Source: Siphonodentalium dalli
Lineage: Eukaryota; Mollusca; Scaphopoda; Gadilida; Siphonodentaliidae
Reading direction: 5' to 3'
Assembly: GCA_032622095.1 (NCBI GenBank)
Contig: CP136066.1
Span: 90,293,319-90,357,318, forward strand
DNA: 64,000 nucleotides
A program made the position numbers and the translations under genes. Shown here piece by piece: positions 12,001 to 23,330 of the stretch. How positions within the stretch are numbered: the first letter of the stretch is position 1; every line of letters begins with the position of its first letter. The notes under the pieces are model-generated. The model did not search any database. It was not told the origin of the DNA and saw nothing but the letters and a program-made list of their open reading frames with translations.

Positions 12001-14556
12001 TCCTAGTTCTGGTATGCGCATGCGTGAAGCTTGCGTCGCACGGGCTCGGCGACCCGATAAAATTCGTATCCGGGGCAAGATTCATTCACATAGCAAATTT
12101 CAAGTCGATAGCTCCACCCGTTTCCGAGATCTCGTCTGCGCATGCGCGAAGCTGACGTCGCACGGGCTCTGCGACCCGATAAAATTCGTAACCGGGGCAA
12201 GATACATTCACATAGCAAATTTCAAGTCGATAGCTCAACCCGTTTCCCGAGATCTCGTCTGCGCATGCGCTGCACGGGCGTCGCACGGGCACGCCAATAC
12301 GACAACGACGACCGCCTGGTCAAACTACACACAAAGACCAAGTTTCGTCCCGATCGGTCTAGAATCGTAGATTTGTATAAATGACAGACAGACATACATA
12401 CAGACAGACAGATGTCTTCAAAATATATTATAGACTAGCCGATGAGCCCGACGTTTTCCGGGCTATTCAAAACCCAAATTTCAAGTCGATAGCTCTACCC
12501 GTTTCCGAGATCTGGTCTGCGCATGCGCGAATCTGGCGTCGCACGGGCTCCGTGACCCATAAAATTCTTATCCGGGGCAAGATACTTCACATACCAAATT
12601 TCAAGTCGATAGCTCCACCCGTTTCCGAGATCTGGTTTTCAAATGCGCGAAGCTTGTGTCGCACGGGCTCGGCGACCCGATAAAATTCGTATCCGGGGCA
12701 AGATACATTCACATACCAAATTTCAAGTCGATAGCTCCACCCGTTTCCGAGATCTCGTCTGCGCATGCGCTGCATGGGCGTCGCACGGGCTCGCCAATAC
12801 GACAACGACCACCGCCTGGTCAATCTACACACAGGTACCAAGTTTCGTCCCGATCGGTCGAGAATCGTAGATTTGTATATATGACAAACAGACAGACAGA
12901 CAGACAGAGGTCTTCAAAATATATATGAGACTAGCCGATGAGCCCGACGTTGTCCGGGCTATTCAAAAACCAAATTTCAAGTCGATAGCTCCACCCGTTT
13001 CCGAGATCTGGTCTGCGCATGCGCGAAGCTGGCGTCGCACGGGCTCGGCTACCCGATAAAATTCGTATCCGGGGCAAGATACATTCACATACCAAATTTC
13101 AAGTCGATAGCTCCACCCGTTTCCGATATCTCGTCTGCGCATGCGCGAAGCTGGCGTCGCACGGGCTCTGCGACCCGATAAAATTCGTATCCGGGGCAAG
13201 ATACAATCACATAGCAAATTTCAAGTCGATAGCTCCACCCGTTTCCGAGATCTCGTCTGCGCATGCGCTGCACGGCGTCGCACGGGCTCGCCAATACGAC
13301 AACGACGACCGCCTGGTCAAACTACACACAAAGACCAAGTTTCGTCCCGATCGGTCGAGAATCGTAGATTTGTATAAATGACAGACAGACATACATACAT
13401 ACAGACATACAGACAGACTGAAGTCTAAAATATATTATAGACTAGCCGATGAGCCCTACGTTGTCCGGGCTATTCAAAACCCAAATTTCAAGTCGATAGC
13501 TCTACCCGTTTCCGAGATCTGGTCTGTGCATGCGCGAAGCTGGCGTCGCACGGGCTCCGTGACCCATAAAATTCGTATCCGGGGCAAGATACTTCACATA
13601 AAAAATTTCAAGTCGATAGCTCAACCCGTTTCCGATATCTGGTCTGCAAATGTGCGAAGCTTGTGTCGCACGGGCTCGGCGACCCGATAAAATTCGTATC
13701 CGGGACAAGATACATTTACATAGCAAATTTCAAGTCGATAGCTCCACCCGTTTCCGAGATCTCGTCTGCGGATGCGCGAAACTGGCGTCGCACGGGCTCG
13801 GTGACCCGATAAAATTCGTATCCGGGGCAAGATACATTCACATACCAAATTTCAAGTCGATAGCTCCACCCGTTTCCGAGATCTCGTCTGCGCATGCGCG
13901 AAGCAGGCGCCGCACGGACTCACCAATACGACAAAGTCGACCGCCTGGTCAAACTACACACACGTACCAAGTTTCGTCCCGATCGGTCGAGAATCGTAGA
14001 TTTGTATTAATGACAAACAAACATACAGACAAACAGACAGAGGTCTTCAAAATATATATGAGTCTAGCCGATGAGCCCGACGTTGTCCGGGTTATTCAAA
14101 TACCAAATTTCAAGTCGATAGCTCCACCCGTTTCCGAGATCTGGTCTGCGCATGCGCGAAGCTGGCGTCGCACGGGCTCGTCGACCCGATAAAATTCGTA
14201 TCCGGGTCAAACTACATTCACATACCAAATTTCAAGTCGATAGCTCCACCCGTTTCCGAGATCTCGTCTGCGCATGCGCGAAGCTGGCGTCGCACGGGCT
14301 CGGCGACCAGTTAAAATTCGTATTCGGGGCAAGATACATTCACATACCAAATTTCAAGTCGATAGCTCCACCCGTTTCCGAGATCTCGTCTGCGCATGCG
14401 CTGCACGGGCGTCGCACGGGCTCGCCAATACGACAACGACCACCGCCTGGTCAAACTACACACACGTACCAAGTTTCGTCCCGATCGGTCGAGAATCGTA
14501 TATTTGTATTAATGACAAACAGACAGACAGACAGAGGTCTTCAAACATATATGAGA
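9068..14556 (-). mobile_element. Head-to-tail array of ten Helitron-like modules (subfamily 1)
   Basis: On the + strand each module reads CTAGCCGATGAGCCC, hairpin to CCGGGCT, one to four starts of a 122-bp repeat, a unique tail (GCCAATACGACAACG to ATCGTAGATTTGTATAAATGAC), a GACA microsatellite and TCTTCAAAATATATATGAGA. On the - strand this is 5' TCTCATATAT..., hairpin, CTAG 3'. Module starts: 9068, 9691, 10313, 10816, 11430, 11810, 12435, 12931, 13442, 14064; the partial eleventh starts at 14557. Lengths 623, 622, 503, 614, 380, 625, 496, 511, 622, 493, close to 258+122n with n from 1 to 3. No intervening bases separate modules. ORFs of up to 304 codons run through the repeat, but its frame rotates every unit, so they are not considered genes. 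Confidence 0.8.
9109..9599 (+). repeat. 122-bp repeat units (first block of the array)
   Basis: Unit starts at AATTTCAAGTCGATAGCTCC (about 9110, 9232, 9354, 9476) and runs through CCGTTTCCGAGATCT, GCGCATGCGCGAAGCT, GGCGACCCGATAAAATTC and GGGGCAAGATACATTCACAT. The same unit makes up the rest of the array (34 starts in ten modules) and the related copies elsewhere. Confidence 0.85.
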
Positions 14557-14605
14557 CTAGCCGATGAGCCCGACGTTGTCCGGGCTATTCAAAAACCAAA
14601 TTTCA
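14557..14605 (-). mobile_element. Truncated eleventh Helitron-like module
   Basis: Only the CTAG/hairpin end remains, cut at ...AAACCAAATTTCA, where LINE sequence begins. The same junction recurs at 18264-18312. Confidence 0.7.
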
Positions 14606-14839
14606 TTATAAATTTTTCATAATAATGTCCGAAGTCTAAGACACAAATTGTCCAAACTAACTGAGCATATTGATGAATATGATATTGTTTGTTTTACAGA
14701 AACCCATTTAAATGTTGGTTTTCCAAGCGAAAAAATACTGCTTCCTAATTATCAGGGGCCAATTAGATTGGATAGAAACGAACGAGGAGGCGGTCTAGCA
14801 AACATATTCCTCAACTCGACTTTGATGATGAAATACTCT
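14606..14839 (+). pseudogene. LINE endonuclease N-terminal fragment, duplicated copy
   Basis: Nearly identical to 18313-18578 apart from a 28-base deletion at about 14800 that breaks the frame. Encodes SKLTEHIDEYDIVCFTETHL and then GFPSEKILLPNYQGPIRLDR, the first strand and TETHL metal-site region of an apurinic-type endonuclease domain. Homology stops at ATACTCT (14839). Because it shares the exact insertion junction with the copy at 18313, it must come from a segmental duplication and not from a separate insertion. Confidence 0.75.
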
Positions 14840-15899
14840 AGCCTTTTTGCTGAATCGTGAATGCCGGTTATATTGCCGTGTGAAATCCTAGTACCAGATA
14901 ACATTGGGTATGTATATAGCATACCACCTGAAAATGGCTTGAATATCACATACCAAAGCGGGGTGGGGGTGTGTGTGACACCCTCCTTGATCATAGTCTG
15001 TATTCTACAGGGTATGTTAACTGTTTCGTGTTGGTGCAATTGATGTGATTGTTTAATCTCTACCATCTGAAATCTATTTATAGCATATTTTGCTATCTGA
15101 TCAATTGCTACTGATATAAAAAAGGATAAAGATGGGGTGTCTCTTTCCCAAATGTTCTGTTTACATGTACATTTGGGGGTTTATGAGTCAAATAATAACA
15201 GGCAACATGTCCTTCTAACACTAAGAAATAATGTGTTCTTATGAACCAGGACAAAATATGACTATTTCTGGAGCATTACAGCACAGTATTACAAATCTAT
15301 ATTTGTAAGCAGTATGATAATGACAGGAAACATGTCCTCGACTAAGAAATAATTTTTTGGTGTGTATTTCACATCACAGCTCATGCGTATACTCACATTA
15401 GTTTATGTCATTCAAAGGGAGAAACCCATTTAGAAAGTTTAAATGAGACAAAACTACCTCACTGTAGATGTAGTTGCAAGCTACATGTACATGTATTCTG
15501 GTAAATGGCATTGGAACTGAAATAATGATTTTTGTGTCCACCGGTATGTCATGTACCGGTATACATTGCAACTACATGTACATGTACATGTAACTTGCCT
15601 AACATACCATATACATGTATGAAGAGGGAATTTGCAAGTGTTTTTTAATCAAAATTTTAACCCAACTCTTGTTGTCAGTAAGTTTTAACCCATGCAGTTT
15701 AATGAGTTTATATATTTATATATTACATGTGTTTCTATACATGTATTTTATCTTTAGTTAGTGTGTTGTCCTTGAATAAACTTGTATTGCTGCACAATCA
15801 GTTTCCTTAATGTTCTATTATACTAAAACAACTCCATTGATAACAATACCCCTGCATCCCATCAAAATCTACTTCATTGCCATCCTCATCATTTCACTT
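14840..15899. other. Unassigned sequence after the LINE fragment
   Basis: No gene recognised. ACATGTACATGT-rich stretches (15485-15620) and two related segments containing CAGGAAACATGTCC/GGCAACATGTCC and CTAAGAAATAAT (15200-15235, 15318-15350) suggest an old local duplication. Confidence 0.4.
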
Positions 15900-16500
15900 T
15901 GGTATCCCCACCCAGGTGTACCTTGGTGTTATTCACCCAGGTGTTCCTTGGCGTTTCCTACCCATGTGTACCTTGGTGTTTCCCACCCAGTTGTACCTTG
16001 GTGTTTTCTTACCCAGGTGTACCTTGGTTTTTCTTACCCAGGTGTACCTTGGTGTTTTCCTGCCCATGTGTACCTTGGTGTTTCCTTACCTGGTTGTACC
16101 TTGGGGTTTTCTAACCCAGGTGCATCTCAATGGGAAATCCACCTGGGTAAGAAAACACCAAGGTACACCGGCGTAAGAAAACACCAAGGTACACCTGGGT
16201 TGGAAACATCAAGGTACACCTGGGTGGGGAACACCCAAGTATGAAACATCAGGGTACACCTGGGTGAATAACACCTAGGTACACCTCGGTGGGAAACACC
16301 CAGGTAGGAAACACCAGGGTACACCTGGGTGAATAACACCAACGTAACCTGGGTGGGAAACATCAGGGTACACCTGGGTGAATGGGTGAATAACACCATG
16401 GTACACCTGGGTGGGGAAACACCCATGTAGGAAACACCAGGGTACACATGGGTGGGAAACACCCAGGTAGGGTACACCTGGGTGTGGTCACCTGGGTAAT
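15900..16500. repeat. Inverted minisatellite (foldback)
   Basis: The left half (15910-16125) has nine units of about 25-26 bp, ACCCAGGTGTACCTTGGTGTT, in + orientation. The right half (16138-16500) carries the inverse, AACACCAAGGTACACCTGGGT, in about 12 units. The turn is near 16130. The ORFs here only mirror the repeat. Confidence 0.8.
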
Positions 16501-16669
16501 TACACCCAGGTTTATCTATACCAGGGTTTTTATCCAGTTCCAGGTGGGTAAATCATGGTAAAACCCAGGTTTCGCGGGGTCTTGATGGTTGGTGGATGTC
16601 TTGGTAGATAGATTTTTACCTGGGTTTCGGCCCAAAAAACCTGGGTGGATTTACCCAGGTACATTTTTA

Positions 16670-17830
16670 TATGGGAAGAATTGTCCTTGTTCTGATAACA
16701 TAAAGTCTTAGGGGAAGATATGCTTCCGATTAATACATTTGTAATCAAGAAATCAGAAAAGATATTCCACGAAGCTCTGATATTCTAATAGAAATGCATT
16801 TTCACAGTTCACAGTTCACGCCAGAATATGGGAAGATATGCTTCTGATTAATTAATGCTTCTGATTAATTAATGGATGAACAAATGCACAAAACGTAAAG
16901 TATACAGTCTTGTTTTTTCTTGCATGTATCGAGGGCTGCCGGTGAATGATGACGGCACAATTTCGTTATTATTGACCATATTTTAGTGGATGAATGTTAG
17001 TGGGAAGAATTGTCCTTGTTCTGATAATATAAAGTCTTAGGGGAAGATATGCTTCCGATTAATACATTTCAAGTCGATAGCTCCACCCTTTTCCGAGATG
17101 TGGAACTCCAATGGTTATCAAGAAATCAGAAAAGATATTCCACGAAGCTCTGATTCAAGGAGAGTGCATCCCAACAATGTCAACAAATGCACAAAACGTC
17201 AGATCGTGGCGTTTGGTAGACATATAATTCCTGACTAACATATAAAGAGCGATATCTGTGAACGGATTCCTGATATGGAAATAATAAAGAGCGTCTATAT
17301 CATGTTTGATATTCTAATATAAATGCATTTTCACAGTTCACAGTTCACGCCAGAATAGGGGAAGATATGCTTCTGATTAATTAATGGATGAATGTTGATG
17401 ATTACATAAAGTCTTGTGTCTTTTCGTGCAAGTATATAGGGGAAGATATGCTTCTGATTAATTAATGGATGAATGTTGATGATTACATAAAGTCTTGTGT
17501 CTTTTCGTGCATGTATCGTGAATGATGACGGCACAATTTCGCTGCATCGCCGAGTTTCTAGTTTGAAATTGAGATTTTTTTTTAATTCCTTCTTAACATT
17601 CTTACAGCCATTACACTTTACTGGCATGCAATGTAATAAATTAATTATGTCACTTGTATTTCTTTTTTGCAATATACATGAGAGGTATATAGTTTAAAAT
17701 TTGGCATTTGGTACTACTTTTCTCCATTTATTTACATGTTATATTCTTTGTATACGATGTCAACAAATGCACAAATGTTGATGAAATGTTCTGATAACAT
17801 AAAGTCTTGTGTCTTTTCGTGCATGTATCG
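16670..17830. repeat. Scrambled mosaic of short duplicated blocks
   Basis: Blocks recur in different order: GGGGAAGATATGCTTCCGAT (16708, 17041), the CACAGTTCACAGTTCACGCC block (16803, 17333), GCATGTATCGAGGGCTGC (16922, 17820), GAATGATGACGGCACAATTTCG (16944, 17519) and an 83-bp tandem duplication (17357, 17440). A fragment of the 122-bp Helitron repeat is embedded at 17066-17100. Confidence 0.65.
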
Positions 17831-18263
17831 AGGGCTGCGCGAAGCTGGCGTCGCACGGGTACATTCACATACAAAATTTCCGAGATCTGGTCTGCAATTG
17901 CCGAGATCTGGTCTGCGCACGCAGTCGCACGGGCTCCATCCGTTTCCGAGATCTCGTCTGCGCATGCGCGAAGCTGGCGTCGCACGGGCTCGGCGACCCG
18001 ATAAAATTCGTATCCGGGTCAAGATACATTCACATAGCAAATTTAAAGTCGATAGCTCCACCCGTTTCCGAGATCTCGTCTGCGCATGCGCGAAGCGGGT
18101 GCCGCACGGGCTCGCCAATACGACAACGACGACCGCCTGGTCAAACTACACACACGTACCAAGTTTCGTCCCGATCGGTCGAGAATCGTAGATTTGTATA
18201 AATGACAAACAAACATACAGACAGACAAACAGACAGACAGAGGTCTTCAAAATATATATGAGA
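17831..18263 (-). mobile_element. Rearranged Helitron-like module
   Basis: Contains one intact and several deleted 122-bp units, the normal tail, a GACA microsatellite and TCTTCAAAATATATATGAGA. The left part is shuffled (TTCCGAGATCTGGTCTGC occurs twice within 60 bases). Confidence 0.65.
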
Positions 18264-18312
18264 CTAGCCGATGAGCCCGACGTTGTCCGGGCTATTCAAA
18301 AACCAAATTTCA
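18264..18312 (-). mobile_element. Helitron-like module interrupted by a LINE, first part
   Basis: CTAG end and hairpin. It continues at 23331-23811 after the LINE; joined length is close to the n=2 class. Confidence 0.75.
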
Positions 18313-18333
18313 TTATAAATTTTTCATTATAAT

Positions 18334-18613
18334 GTCCGAAGTCTAAGACACAAATTGTCCAAACTAACTGAGCATATTGATGAATATGATATTGTTTGTT
18401 TTACAGAAACTCATTTAAATGTTGGTTTTCCAAGCGAAAAAATACTGCTTCCTAATTATCAGGGGCCAATTAGATTGGATAGAAACGAACGAGGAGGTGG
18501 TCTAGCAATTTACTTTGCTGACGGTCTCGTATTTAAACATATTCCTCAACTCGACTTTGATGATGAAATACTCTGGTTCGAAATTGGTTCGAAACAAAAA
18601 ATTCTGCTATGTG
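18334..18613 (+). pseudogene. LINE A endonuclease, N-terminal part
   Basis: Reads NVRSLRHKLSKLTEHIDEYD, IVCFTETHLNVG and on to GGGLAIYFADGLVFKHIPQL, ending LDFDDEILWFEI..KILLC. This is the N-terminal half of an apurinic-like endonuclease, with the E of TETH as the metal ligand. It is cut by the poly-G element and resumes at 20161 in the same frame. Confidence 0.75.
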
Positions 18614-20160
18614 CAGGGGGGGGGGGGGTCGGAAAAAATTTCCAGGCACGTATGATGGGGTGGGTGGGTGTCTCTTGGGTCCAAAAAGCAGTATTTTCCA
18701 TATGCCAATTTTTTTTTCCATTCCTGCTATTGAGTCTTATTTTGATGTGTTTTTAACACAAACGGGTCATATATAGTTAATAGTAATGCTATACTACATA
18801 TAGAGGTTATCAGAAGTTGAATCAGTTGCACAATGGCCAACAATAACCCAAATTCAACTTGATAGAACTAGAAACTGCGCTATTGGAAAAATAAAATTTA
18901 ATCAGGATTCCATCTACTGATACAACAAAATAAGAATAACTATGCAGAACTCAGCTGAAAATAAGTAATAAAATGAAAGCACACTTGACCATATGTGACA
19001 TGGAAATAAAGATATAATAAATAATGGAATAAAATAGACTTTTGACAACGTAAAACATAAAATCTTAACAAATAAATTGAAGGCCAGTCGGGCCAGCTTG
19101 AACAATTTCACATTGTTTTCCATGTTAATGTGGATCAGCTTGTAATGTTAATCACAGTAACGAAGATTTTATCGTCACTGATATCGTGAGCAAAAAAGAA
19201 ATGAAATTGGGCTATCCATCCATATTATTCCCAATTATTACGGAGCCTATTACTTCAGGCAGTGGCTACCAACCTGCCATTACACGCTATAACATGTTTC
19301 CTCAGTTCTGGTTTCTGAGATGCCCCAAGAAGAGTAGCGCGGGTATATCATGGTTATGTTTGGTATTAGCATTATTCTTCAAACTGGGATGAACTGGGAT
19401 GAACAGTTGTATTTCCACATGTTTTGATAAACAATTTGATTCCAGCAATACAGTAATGCCCTAATTAAACGACTCCATAACCACAGCAGAATAATGAGTA
19501 ATTTTTCAGGATTTAGTCGGAAATATGGCTTGTTGTCATTCATCGGAAAGCTCTCCCCGAGAGTTTTCCGATGAATGACAACAAGCCATATTTCCGACTA
19601 AATCCTGAAAAATTACCTATTATTATGCTGTGGTTATTGAGTCGATTAATTAGGGCATTACTGTATATCACATATCAAAATATCAAAATATCAAATAATC
19701 TGAAATTTGTTGTACCGGTACCTGCCGGTACCATGTATTATGTAGAATACTCAAATTTGATTATGTGACTAGATCATGTGACTATATATTATGAAAATGA
19801 ATGTTAATAAAAACTTTGGCACTCTGCCTATATATCCCTTGAAATGTGATTATGTTGACACATTTCTTGATTAATGACACTTATATGATAAATTCAAATA
19901 GTATCGTTATCTCATTATACACTGTTCTATTCAAATATCGCGCAATAAATTATGATAATGCAGGATAATCAGCTATTTGGTTGTCCAAAACTGACCGGAA
20001 AAAAACTTCCTGAAACGGAAAAAAAAGGGTGGGTGTCCAAAATTGCCTGGAAAAAAGGCCGGAAACGGAAGATATTGGGTGGGTGGGTCCCCCGAGGCCG
20101 GAAAAAATTAAAATGATCATACGTGCCTGGAAAAAATTTCCGACCCCCCCCCCCCCCCCC
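18614..20160. mobile_element. Poly-G/C-ended DNA element inside LINE A
   Basis: Left end CAGGGGGGGGGGGGTCGG, then AAAAAATTTCCAGGCACGTA; the right end is the inverse of it and ends in a C run. Flanked by TGCTATGTG on both sides (18605-18613, 20161-20169). Depending on how the C run is read, the duplication is 7 to 10 bp and the termini may be CAGGGG...CCCCTG. No transposase ORF is convincing. The superfamily is undecided (hAT- or P-like duplication length). It contains a palindromic MITE at 19451-19663. Confidence 0.75.
19451..19663. mobile_element. Palindromic MITE family A, copy 1
   Basis: 213 bp, almost a perfect palindrome from CAGTAATGCCC to its inverse, with TA on both sides (19449-19450, 19664-19665). 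TA target and CAGT start fit Tc1/mariner-derived MITEs. The centre is CATCGGAAAGCTCTCCCCGA. Confidence 0.8.
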
Positions 20161-20411
20161 TGCTATGTGTGACTTATCGATCAGAGAAGGAATGTATAGA
20201 ATCATATTGGAAAGACCTAGAATCCTCTGTTGAAAGCGCTCTTTCGATAAACCCCTCCCTGATTATTGTCGGTGACTTAAATTGTGACCTTTTGAAACAA
20301 TCAGGACCATTGCACGATATACAAAGTAGATGGGCTCTAACGAACGCTATCACCAACCCAACTCGTGACTGGAAGCTCCTCGACCTTGATCGACCCAATT
20401 TTGTTAAGTGA
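20161..20411 (+). pseudogene. LINE A endonuclease, C-terminal part
   Basis: Continues CVTYRSEKECIESYWKD and contains IIVGDLNCDLL, the GD.N motif of the endonuclease. A frameshift near 20385 moves the rest (DPILLSDTL...DLGHSDHYATTIEL, with the catalytic SDH) into the next frame. Confidence 0.75.
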
Positions 20412-22334
20412 TACTCTATCATTCGTTAACGCATCCACTATTGATCTGGGCCACTCAGACCATTATGCGACCACCATAGAACTACTTACACCCAATCGTA
20501 AATCAGAGACATGCATTCGTCAGGTGTGGAATTATACCAAAGGTGATTACTTAAATATGAATGCAGAGATCCATGCAATAAATTGGACAGATGTTTTATC
20601 TGAAAGAGGCACAAACATAAATGTAAATACAATGGTAACCATTTTCACAGACATGTTCCTTAATATTGCAAAAAAGTATATACCATTTCAAACAATTACA
20701 ATTAGGACAAATGATAAACCATGGTTTGATAGCTCTATTAGATTAAATATAAGAAAAAGAGATCGCTTAAGAAAGAAAGCTTTAAAATCAAATACACAAA
20801 TGCACTGGGACAAGTATAAACAAATTCGAAATAAGATAAACAACATGACAAAATTTGCAAAAGAGAAATATTTGTTAAATCTGGATGAAAATTTGAAACT
20901 CAACACAGGTCCAAAGCAATTCTGGCATGTCGTGAAACAGCTGCTTAACAATTTTTCTAATAAGAGTAAAATCCCAACTCTAGAGTTTAACAACTCATGT
21001 TATGATTCTGATGAAGAAAAGGCTGAACTGTTGAACAAAATGTTTATAATGAATAGCACCATAGACAGTTCGGAATCTGACATTCCCAATTTCGCAAATA
21101 GAACAGCATCAAATATAAGCTCGATAGAAATATCCGAAGATGAAATTTCAACTATTCTCAAATCTTTATCCACAAATAAAGCCAATGATCCGGATGGTAT
21201 CAGTAACAAAATGTTAAAGGAAAACCACAGCTCAGTATGCAAACCACTCAAAATAATATTTAATAAATCGCTGAAGAGCTGTTGTTTTCTGGACACATGG
21301 AAACGTGCTGATGTCATACCATTGTTAAAAAAAGGAAAATCACAAGATCCAAATAATTACAGACCCATTTCACTTCTCAGTTGTGTTGGAAAAGTCCTCG
21401 AAAGAAAGTTCACAATAAAATGTTTACACATTTGCAATCCAGAGATCTCCTATATTCGCACCAGTCTGGTTTTATTCCCGGTCATGGATCGGAACTACAA
21501 CTGATAGAAATTATTCATAATATAGTAGAAGCGCTTGATAAAGGTGATACGACATGTGCAGTATTCTGTGATATTTCCAAAGCCTTTGACAAAGTGTGGC
21601 ATCGTGGTCTTATACATAAGCTCGATAAATATGGTATTAAAGGAGATATTCTTAAATGGTCTGTGAACTACATGTACCTTGAAAATCGCAAACAACGCGT
21701 ACGAATTAACTCCAGTTTTTCCAAATACGCACCTATAACAGCAGGAGTCCCCCAAGGACCCGTAATCGGGCCTCTTATGTTTCTCATATATATAAATGAC
21801 ATTTCGGACAATTTAGAATCCCGAGCTAGACTATTTGCTGATGATACATGTCTCATGAATGCAAACTCTGATCTACAAACTTTAGAATCGACGATAAATA
21901 ATGACATGCGGAAAATCAATGAATGGGCTGAAAAGTGGATAGTCAAATTTAATAGTGCCAAAACTAAAGTACTGCTGTTTACAAGTATAGAAAATATTAT
22001 AAAACCAGATATAGTTTTCAATGGAGCTACCCTTGATTATACGCACAGTCACACACACCTGGGTATTGACATCTCAGAAGATTTATCATGGAATATTTAT
22101 ATAGAAAATATATGTACTAAAGCCTATGCAAGACTTTCCCAAATGAAAAAACTGAAATATCTTCTTAACCGTCAGACTCTCGAAATATTATATTTATCTC
22201 ACGTCCGTCCATTAATGGAGTATGCTAGTTGTGTATGGTTTAGAGCACCTGACTATCTATTAAAAAGACTAGATGATATACAGATCGAAGCTGCACGTAT
22301 AGTTACAGGTTGTACAAAATCGGATCCCCCATGA
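20385..22334 (+). pseudogene. LINE A reverse transcriptase
   Basis: Two overlapping frames (to 21504 and from 21381) joined by a frameshift near 21400. Motifs in order: DPDGISNKML, VIPLLKKGK..DPNNYRPISL, AVFCDISKAFDKVWHRGL (motif A with its Asp), TAGVPQGPVIGPLMFLIYIN (motif B) and ARLFADDTCLM (motif C, FADD). The thumb follows (HTHLGIDISEDLSW...). All catalytic aspartates remain. The broken frame, not the active site, disables it. Stop or shift at 22334. Confidence 0.85.
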
Positions 22335-22984
22335 TAGGTTGCTCTTTGAACTCGGATGGGAGAAGCTGGAAAGTAGACGGTATGTTAAACGAATGAGTAT
22401 ATTTTACAATATTTCAAACTGCAAAGCCCCCGCCTACTTAACTCAGCTTCTTCCGTCAAAGGTTAAGGATAAATGTGATTACGAACTGAGAAATGCATCA
22501 AATTTAAATCGTCCCATTTCAAATAGTAAAAGAACAGATAAAACTTTCTTCCTCACATGCGTTATGGATTGGAACAAATTGGATGAAAAAAAAGAAAGAA
22601 ACATTCCACTCGATAGGTTCAAGAAAGCACTAGTAACTAAGCCATTAAAACCACCAACATATTTTTCATATGGTAAACGGTTATTGAACATCCTTCATTG
22701 TAAACTGAGGTGTGAATGTAGTAATCTACAAGCTGATAAACTTCAAAATGTAGGTGTGGACATTCTGTAGAAAATGCTTTCCACTATTTTTTTGAATGCC
22801 ACCTACACTTTGAAGAAAGAATTACACTTCGTAATAATATTCTGCGCTTTAATATACATTCAGTTAAAACACTAATATTTGGGGACCCGAACTTAAAACA
22901 ATTGGAAAATGAACATATCTTTAAAGCTGTGCAAAATTACTTACGAGATACAACTCAACAGGAAAATCCGACAAAGTTCTATTA
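22335..22984 (+). pseudogene. LINE A C-terminal region
   Basis: Frame-shifted continuation: LLFELGWEKLESRRYVKRMS...YNISNCKAPAYLTQLLPSKV and LFLTCVMDWNKL-like text to about 22770. After one more shift it reads CRNAFHYFFECHLHFEERIT..., a Cys/His pattern often found at LINE ORF2 C-termini. It ends near 22984. Confidence 0.7.
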
Positions 22985-23330
22985 AGACGCTCGCATCATT
23001 TGAATGCAAATTGTAAAAATGCTAACAATGCACCATGAGGTACATGTATCACATTTAAAACAGCTACTTGAAATCATTATTGAAATTATTTAGAATTGGT
23101 GGGGTGGTGAGACTATACAAACTATTTTTCAAATAATATACAATGATATAGTGTATGTATACACTTGTAAATATGTTATACCTATTGTATTGACAACCCA
23201 AATTATTATGTATCAGTGTTATAACGGCAATTGGGAGAGGGGGTTATGTATAAGTAGATCGCACTTGTCCTCCAATCCCAATGCCAATCTGTATTGTTAT
23301 ATACTTATTGGTAATAAATATGTTTAAACC

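Larger units (their letters stand above)
18313..23330 (+). mobile_element. LINE A (CR1/Jockey-like), 5' truncated, itself interrupted
   Basis: Flanked by a 13-bp target duplication AAACCAAATTTCA (18300-18312 and 23331-23343). It begins just inside the endonuclease (NVRSLRHKLSKL) and ends AATAAATATGTTTAAACC. Net LINE sequence is about 3.46 kb after removing the 1.55-kb insert at 18614-20160. Order: endonuclease, reverse transcriptase, C-terminal region, 3' UTR (22985-23330). Several frameshifts make it inactive. Confidence 0.82.

Noticed and set aside
9111-14480. CRISPR-like array
   Set aside because: The repeats are 122 bp, contiguous, without unique spacers, and in a eukaryotic context; the ends are those of a Helitron-like element.
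9100-14622. Many ORFs of 60-304 codons on both strands (MREAGVARARRPDKIRIRGK type)
   Set aside because: They follow the 122-bp repeat, whose length is not a multiple of three, so successive units are read in different frames. No codon-level conservation, start context or domain is visible.
15810-16477. Proline/glycine-rich ORFs on both strands
   Set aside because: They translate the CCAGGTGTACCTTGG minisatellite in several frames.
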